Shown here one piece after another: positions 54,242 to 64,000 of a DNA stretch of 64,000 nucleotides. The first letter of the stretch is position 1. Each line of letters starts with the position of its first letter. The position numbers and the translations under genes were made by a program. The notes beneath the pieces were generated by a model. That model did not search any database, had not been told where the DNA came from, and was given only the letters and a program-made list of their open reading frames with translations. This DNA comes from Rubrivivax sp. (GTDB lineage Bacteria; Pseudomonadota; Gammaproteobacteria; Burkholderiales; Burkholderiaceae_C): the NCBI GenBank assembly GCA_027485165.1, contig JAIXRN010000014.1:46953-110952 (forward strand), given 5' to 3'.

Positions 54242-57200
54242 ATGAACCCTCTGCGCCGCTGGCGCTGGCCGCTGGCGGTGCTGCTGGCCCTGGCTGCCCT
54301 GCTGGTGGGCCTGGTGTTCGGCCTGCCGCCACTGCTGAAGCAACAGATCGAAACCCGTGGCAGCGCGCTGCTGGGGCGCAGCCTGGGGCTGGCGGGTGTG
54401 GAGGTGTCGCTGCCGCGGCTGGCCGTCACCCTGCGCGGCTTGACGGTGGCCGCCGCCGCGGGCGACGCCGACGCTTCCCCTCAGCTGGCGATCGAAACCC
54501 TGCATGCCGACCTGAGCCTGCGGTCGCTGTGGCGCCTGGCCCCCGTGGTGGAGGCACTGGCCATCGACCAGCCACGCCTGCGCGTGGCGCGGCTGGCCAG
54601 CGGCGCGCTGGACATCGACGACCTGGTCGCGCGGCTGCAGGCCCCGCCGCCGGCCGGTGCACCAGCGCCTGAACCCGCGCGCTTTGCCCTCTTCAACCTG
54701 CAGCTGCAACAGGGCGAGCTGCGCTTCGACGACCGGCAGGTGGGGCGCACCCAGCACATCCGCGCGCTGCAGGTGGCGCTGCCTTTCCTGTCCAACCTGC
54801 CCGAGGACATACCGGTGCAGGTACAGCCGCGGCTGGCCTTCGAACTGGCGGGCGCCGCGGTGGACCTGACCGGCCGCAGCTTGCCCTTCAGCCCCGACCG
54901 CGCTTCCGACCTGCAGCTGCACTGGGAAGCCCTGCCGCTGGACGCGTTCTGGGCCTACCTGCCGCGCCAGATGGGCCTGACGCCCACCGGCGGCCGCCTG
55001 GACGCGCGGCTGAACCTGCGCTTTGCGCAGCCCCCGGGCCAGACGCCCGTGCTGGCGCTGAGCGGGCAGCTGGCCCTGCACGACCTGGCCGTGGCCGGGG
55101 CCGTGCCAGGTACGCGCGTGGCGCTGAAGCGCCTGGCCTTGGGCCTGGACGACGTGCAGCCCCTGCTGCGCCGGGTGGCCCTGGGCGAGCTGGCCATCGA
55201 CGGCCTGCAGTTGGACTTGCAGCGCGATGCCCGCGGGGCGCTGAGCTGGCCAGGGCCGACGGCGGCTGGCGTGGCTGTGCCCAGGAAGGCTGCCGTGGTG
55301 GCGGCGGGCTCGGCGGCACCAGGGGCCTCAGCCGCTGGGGTTCCAGCCGTGGCTTCGGCTTCAGCCGGCCCAGCCACGGGGGCTGCCCCGGCCAGCCGTT
55401 CCGACTGGCAACTGAGCCTGCGCCGCGTGGCGCTGAAGCAGGGCCTCATCGATCTGGCTGACGCCGCGGCCCAGCCCGCCACGCGCTGGCAGCTGCGCGA
55501 CGTCGACGTCAGCGTCGACCAGCTGCGCTGGCCAGCCCAGGCGCCCTGGCCGCTGCAGGCCCAGGCCGGCCTGTGGTCGGGCCCGGTGCCCCCGGCGGCC
55601 AGCACAGTGCCAGCGCGCGCCGTCGCCGCGGCCCCGGCGGCCCAACTGGCCCTGCAAGGCCAGGCATCGGCCAGCGAAGCGCGGCTGGACATCCAGCTGT
55701 CACAGCTGCAGCTGGCTGCAGCGGCGCCCTACCTGCGCGCCTGGCTGCAGCCGCAGCTGGAAGGCCAGGCCGAAGCGCAGCTGCAGCTGAACTGGGCCAG
55801 CGGCGACCAGCCGCGTCTGCAGCTGGCCGTGGCGCGGGCGCGGGTGGCGCCGCTGCGCCTGCTGCCCAGCCCGGCGCGCCGGGGCACGCCGCCGCTGGCG
55901 CAATGGGCCAGCCTGGCGCTGCAGGACGCGCAGATCGACTTCCTGGCCCAGCGCGCCAGCCTGGGCCGCCTGCAGCTGGACCAGCCCCAGCTGGCCCTGG
56001 CGCGTGACCGCCAGGGCGTGCTGGACGTGCAGCGCTGGTGGCTGGGCAGCCCCGCGCCTGCTTCTGCGCCCAAGCCATCACCCGAATCCGATGCCGCACC
56101 CGCCGCCGCACCCGCCGCCGCACCCGCGTCCAGCCCCTGGCGCCTGGCCCTGGCCGACCTGCAGATCGACCGCGGCCGCGTGCAGTGGCGCGACGACCTG
56201 CCCGGCGCGCCGGTCGACCTGGTGGTGCAGGCCCTGCGCCTGCGCCTGCAGGACCTGGCCTGGCCGGCCGCGCCGCGCCCCATGCGTTTCGACCTGGCGG
56301 CCCAGCTGCCCACGGCCGCTGCGGCTGGCCGCCCTGTCGAGCCATCCACAGGCCGCGCCGCCCAGCTGGCCGCGCGCGGCACGCTGGTGCTGGCGCCCTG
56401 GGCCCTGCGCAGCCAGGTGACGCTGGAACGCCTGCCCTTGCAGCGCTTCGAACCCTACTTCCGCGCCGTGCTGCCGGTGCGCCTGGCGCGTGGCGAACTG
56501 GGCTGGCAGGGCAGCGTCAGCGCCAGCCTGCCGGCCGGCCAGGTGCCCGACCTGGCCGCGCTGAGCCTGGACGCGCAAGGCCAGGCCCTGCTGGCCGACC
56601 TGGACCTGCGCACGCCGGCCGATGCCGCTTCACTGGCTGCGGGCAACGAAGACGACCAGCTGCTGAGCTGGGCGTCGCTGCAGGTCAAGCCGCTGCGGGT
56701 GACGCTGGCCCCGCGCAGCAAACCCCGGGTCGAGATTGGCGAGCTGGCGCTGACCGACTTCTATTCGCGCCTGGTCATCACCGAACAAGGGCGCTTCAAC
56801 CTGCGCGACGTGCAGGCGGCAGATGAACCGTCGCCGACGCCGTCGCCCGCCCCGGGCCCGGCCGCCGTAGCCGCCAGCGGCGCTGCGCCCGGCCTGCCGC
56901 TGGACTTGAGCATCGGCAGCACGCGCCTGAGCGGCGGCCGCGTCGACTTCACCGACCGTTTCGTGCGCCCCAACTATTCGGCCCAGCTGACGGAACTGGC
57001 CGGTGTCATCGGCCGCTTTGCGTCCACCAGCCCGGCCGATCTGGCCACGGTGGACCTGCGCGGCCGCGTGGCCGGCACCGGGCGGCTGGACATCCGCGGC
57101 GCCTTCAACCCCACGGCCAATCCGCTGGCGTTGGACATCCAGGCCCGCACCACGGACCTGGAACTGGCCCCGCTGTCGCCCTATTCCGGCAAGTACGCGG

Positions 57201-58180
57201 GCTACGCCATCGAGCGCGGCAAGCTCAGCGTGGACCTGGCCTACAAGGTGGCGCCCGACGGCAAGCTGGAAGCCCGCAACCAGATCATCCTGAATCAGCT
57301 GACCTTCGGCGCCGCGGTGGACAGCCCCGACGCCACCAAGCTGCCGGTGCGCCTGGCCGTGGCCCTGCTGTCCGACCGCAACGGCGTGATCGATCTGGAC
57401 CTGCCCGTCAGCGGGTCGATCAACGACCCGCAGTTCAGTGTCTGGGGCCTGGTCTGGAAGATCCTGGGCAACCTGGTCAGCAAGGCGCTGACATCCCCGT
57501 TCGCTCTGCTGTCCGGCGGTGGTGCCGATGACCTGAGCAGCATTCCCTTCGTGCCTGGCACGGCACGCCTGGCCGATGGCGGCGCGGCGGCCGTCGACAA
57601 GATCGCGCAGGCGCTGAAGGACCGCCCGACCTTGCGGCTGACGCTGTCGGGCCATGCCGACGCGGTGGCCGAGAAAGCCGCGCTGCAGGCTGCGGCCATC
57701 GACGCCCGGCTGCTGGCCGAGCAGCGCCGCGACCTGGCCCGCGCCGGCACGCCAGCGGCCGCCGCCAGCGCCCCGCTGCCGGCGCTGGCACCGGCCGACA
57801 GCGCCCGGCTGCTGAAGCGCCTGTACACCGACACCCCGCTGCCCGACCGGCCGCGCAACGTGATCGGCCTGCTGAAGGACGTGCCCCCCGCCGAGATGCG
57901 CGCCCGGCTGGAAGCCGCCGTGCCCGTGACGCCCGACACCGCGCGCGAGCTGGCGCTGCAGCGCAGCCTGCGCGTGCGCGACGCCTTGATCGAGCGCGGG
58001 CTGGCCAGCGAACGGCTGTTCCTGGGCGCGCCGAAGGTCGCGGCCGCCGCTGCAGCCCCTGCTGCGGCGGGCCCGGCAGCGCGTGCGGCCAGCGCGCCCG
58101 CAGCGGCTGGTTCCTCGCCCCCGCCGGCCCCCGCCACGGGCAACGGCCCGCGTGTCGAACTGGGCCTGGCGGTGCCCTGA
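54242..58180 (+). CDS. DUF748/AsmA-like giant envelope protein
   Basis: A 1312-residue protein with one N-terminal membrane helix (about 7-29, PLAVLLALAALLVGLVFGL) and a very long periplasmic part of repeated beta-strand units typical of DUF748 and AsmA-like proteins. The conserved C-terminal part includes LDLSIGSTRLSGGRVDFTDR and LPVRLAVALLSDRNGVIDL. An OmpA-like tail (LRLTLSGHADAVAE) ends in an Ala/Pro-rich stretch. Related proteins are proposed to bridge the envelope and move lipids. Several Ala/Pro-rich linkers (for example around 345-380) interrupt the fold. ATG 54242 opens the helix; the frame is open earlier to 54119 but without homology. Confidence 0.85.
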   Translation: MNPLRRWRWPLAVLLALAALLVGLVFGLPPLLKQQIETRGSALLGRSLGLAGVEVSLPRLAVTLRGLTVAAAAGDADASPQLAIETLHADLSLRSLWRLAPVVEALAIDQPRLRVARLASGALDIDDLVARLQAPPPAGAPAPEPARFALFNLQLQQGELRFDDRQVGRTQHIRALQVALPFLSNLPEDIPVQVQPRLAFELAGAAVDLTGRSLPFSPDRASDLQLHWEALPLDAFWAYLPRQMGLTPTGGRLDARLNLRFAQPPGQTPVLALSGQLALHDLAVAGAVPGTRVALKRLALGLDDVQPLLRRVALGELAIDGLQLDLQRDARGALSWPGPTAAGVAVPRKAAVVAAGSAAPGASAAGVPAVASASAGPATGAAPASRSDWQLSLRRVALKQGLIDLADAAAQPATRWQLRDVDVSVDQLRWPAQAPWPLQAQAGLWSGPVPPAASTVPARAVAAAPAAQLALQGQASASEARLDIQLSQLQLAAAAPYLRAWLQPQLEGQAEAQLQLNWASGDQPRLQLAVARARVAPLRLLPSPARRGTPPLAQWASLALQDAQIDFLAQRASLGRLQLDQPQLALARDRQGVLDVQRWWLGSPAPASAPKPSPESDAAPAAAPAAAPASSPWRLALADLQIDRGRVQWRDDLPGAPVDLVVQALRLRLQDLAWPAAPRPMRFDLAAQLPTAAAAGRPVEPSTGRAAQLAARGTLVLAPWALRSQVTLERLPLQRFEPYFRAVLPVRLARGELGWQGSVSASLPAGQVPDLAALSLDAQGQALLADLDLRTPADAASLAAGNEDDQLLSWASLQVKPLRVTLAPRSKPRVEIGELALTDFYSRLVITEQGRFNLRDVQAADEPSPTPSPAPGPAAVAASGAAPGLPLDLSIGSTRLSGGRVDFTDRFVRPNYSAQLTELAGVIGRFASTSPADLATVDLRGRVAGTGRLDIRGAFNPTANPLALDIQARTTDLELAPLSPYSGKYAGYAIERGKLSVDLAYKVAPDGKLEARNQIILNQLTFGAAVDSPDATKLPVRLAVALLSDRNGVIDLDLPVSGSINDPQFSVWGLVWKILGNLVSKALTSPFALLSGGGADDLSSIPFVPGTARLADGGAAAVDKIAQALKDRPTLRLTLSGHADAVAEKAALQAAAIDARLLAEQRRDLARAGTPAAAASAPLPALAPADSARLLKRLYTDTPLPDRPRNVIGLLKDVPPAEMRARLEAAVPVTPDTARELALQRSLRVRDALIERGLASERLFLGAPKVAAAAAAPAAAGPAARAASAPAAAGSSPPPAPATGNGPRVELGLAVP

Positions 58181-58270
58181 CCCGCGGCAGAACGGCTTCG
58201 GCAACGCGCCTGGGGCGGCTCCTAGAATGGCCGGTTGCCCCCACGCCGCACCCCTGCTGAGAAGGCTGTC

Positions 58271-64000
<5,730 letters not shown>

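Overview
The window is a dense, GC-rich bacterial chromosome segment with short intergenic gaps and many 1-4 nt gene overlaps. Gene content (aceK, the liu leucine-degradation genes, a MatA/MatB malonate operon with a Bug-type receptor, PEP-CTERM exported proteins, a 3-hydroxybutyrate oligomer hydrolase) points to a betaproteobacterium of the order Burkholderiales, probably near the Rubrivivax/Leptothrix/Ideonella group. That placement is inferred from gene content, not from a marker-gene comparison. I saw no rRNA, tRNA, CRISPR array or intact insertion sequence.

Layout. 1-5.5 kb: the 3' part of aceK, then acyl-CoA genes (thiolase, MaoC hydratase, acyl-CoA dehydrogenase) and a LysE exporter. 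5.5-11.5 kb: a tightly overlapping set of a DUF2868 membrane protein, a DUF3482 GTPase and the potassium-uptake pair trkA-trkH, closed by a terminator. 11.5-21.7 kb: an ECF/CbiM-like permease, a DsbA-fold isomerase, a DinB protein, then liuB, liuC, liuD and liuE for leucine/isovalerate breakdown. A VapBC-type toxin-antitoxin pair sits between liuB and liuC.

21.8-34 kb looks like an acetate-sensing and uptake block. It holds DUF485-actP behind three helically phased direct repeats, an MHS-type MFS transporter with a terminator-like hairpin in its leader, and two tiny membrane proteins. It continues with a sodium-symporter-type sensor kinase, an output-less response regulator, an unusual membrane pseudokinase fused to a DEDDh exonuclease, and a cNMP/CBS/DUF294 protein. 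Overlapping start and stop codons link the kinase, regulator and exonuclease. This is the most interesting part of the window.

34-42.8 kb is an accessory region: an SDR, a PEP-CTERM trypsin-like protease, a nucleotide-sugar-type epimerase, a membrane winged-helix/TPR regulator, two PEP-CTERM proteins (one of low GC, one cut off exactly at the PEP motif), a duplicated 140-bp upstream region, and a second toxin-antitoxin pair. 42.8-46.8 kb is a malonate operon read leftward: matA, a Bug receptor, then matB. 46.8-58.2 kb holds a CPA2 antiporter, the 3HB-oligomer hydrolase lipoprotein, a small lipoprotein, a cyclase-STAND-TPR protein and a giant DUF748 AsmA-like protein. From 58.3 kb to the right edge runs one double-length UvrA with four ABC ATPase modules, still open at the end.

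Many genes converge on acetyl-CoA and acetate (thiolase, liu genes, malonate genes, 3HB-oligomer hydrolase, ActP, AceK). The segment therefore reads as carbon-scavenging metabolism with a dedicated signalling module.
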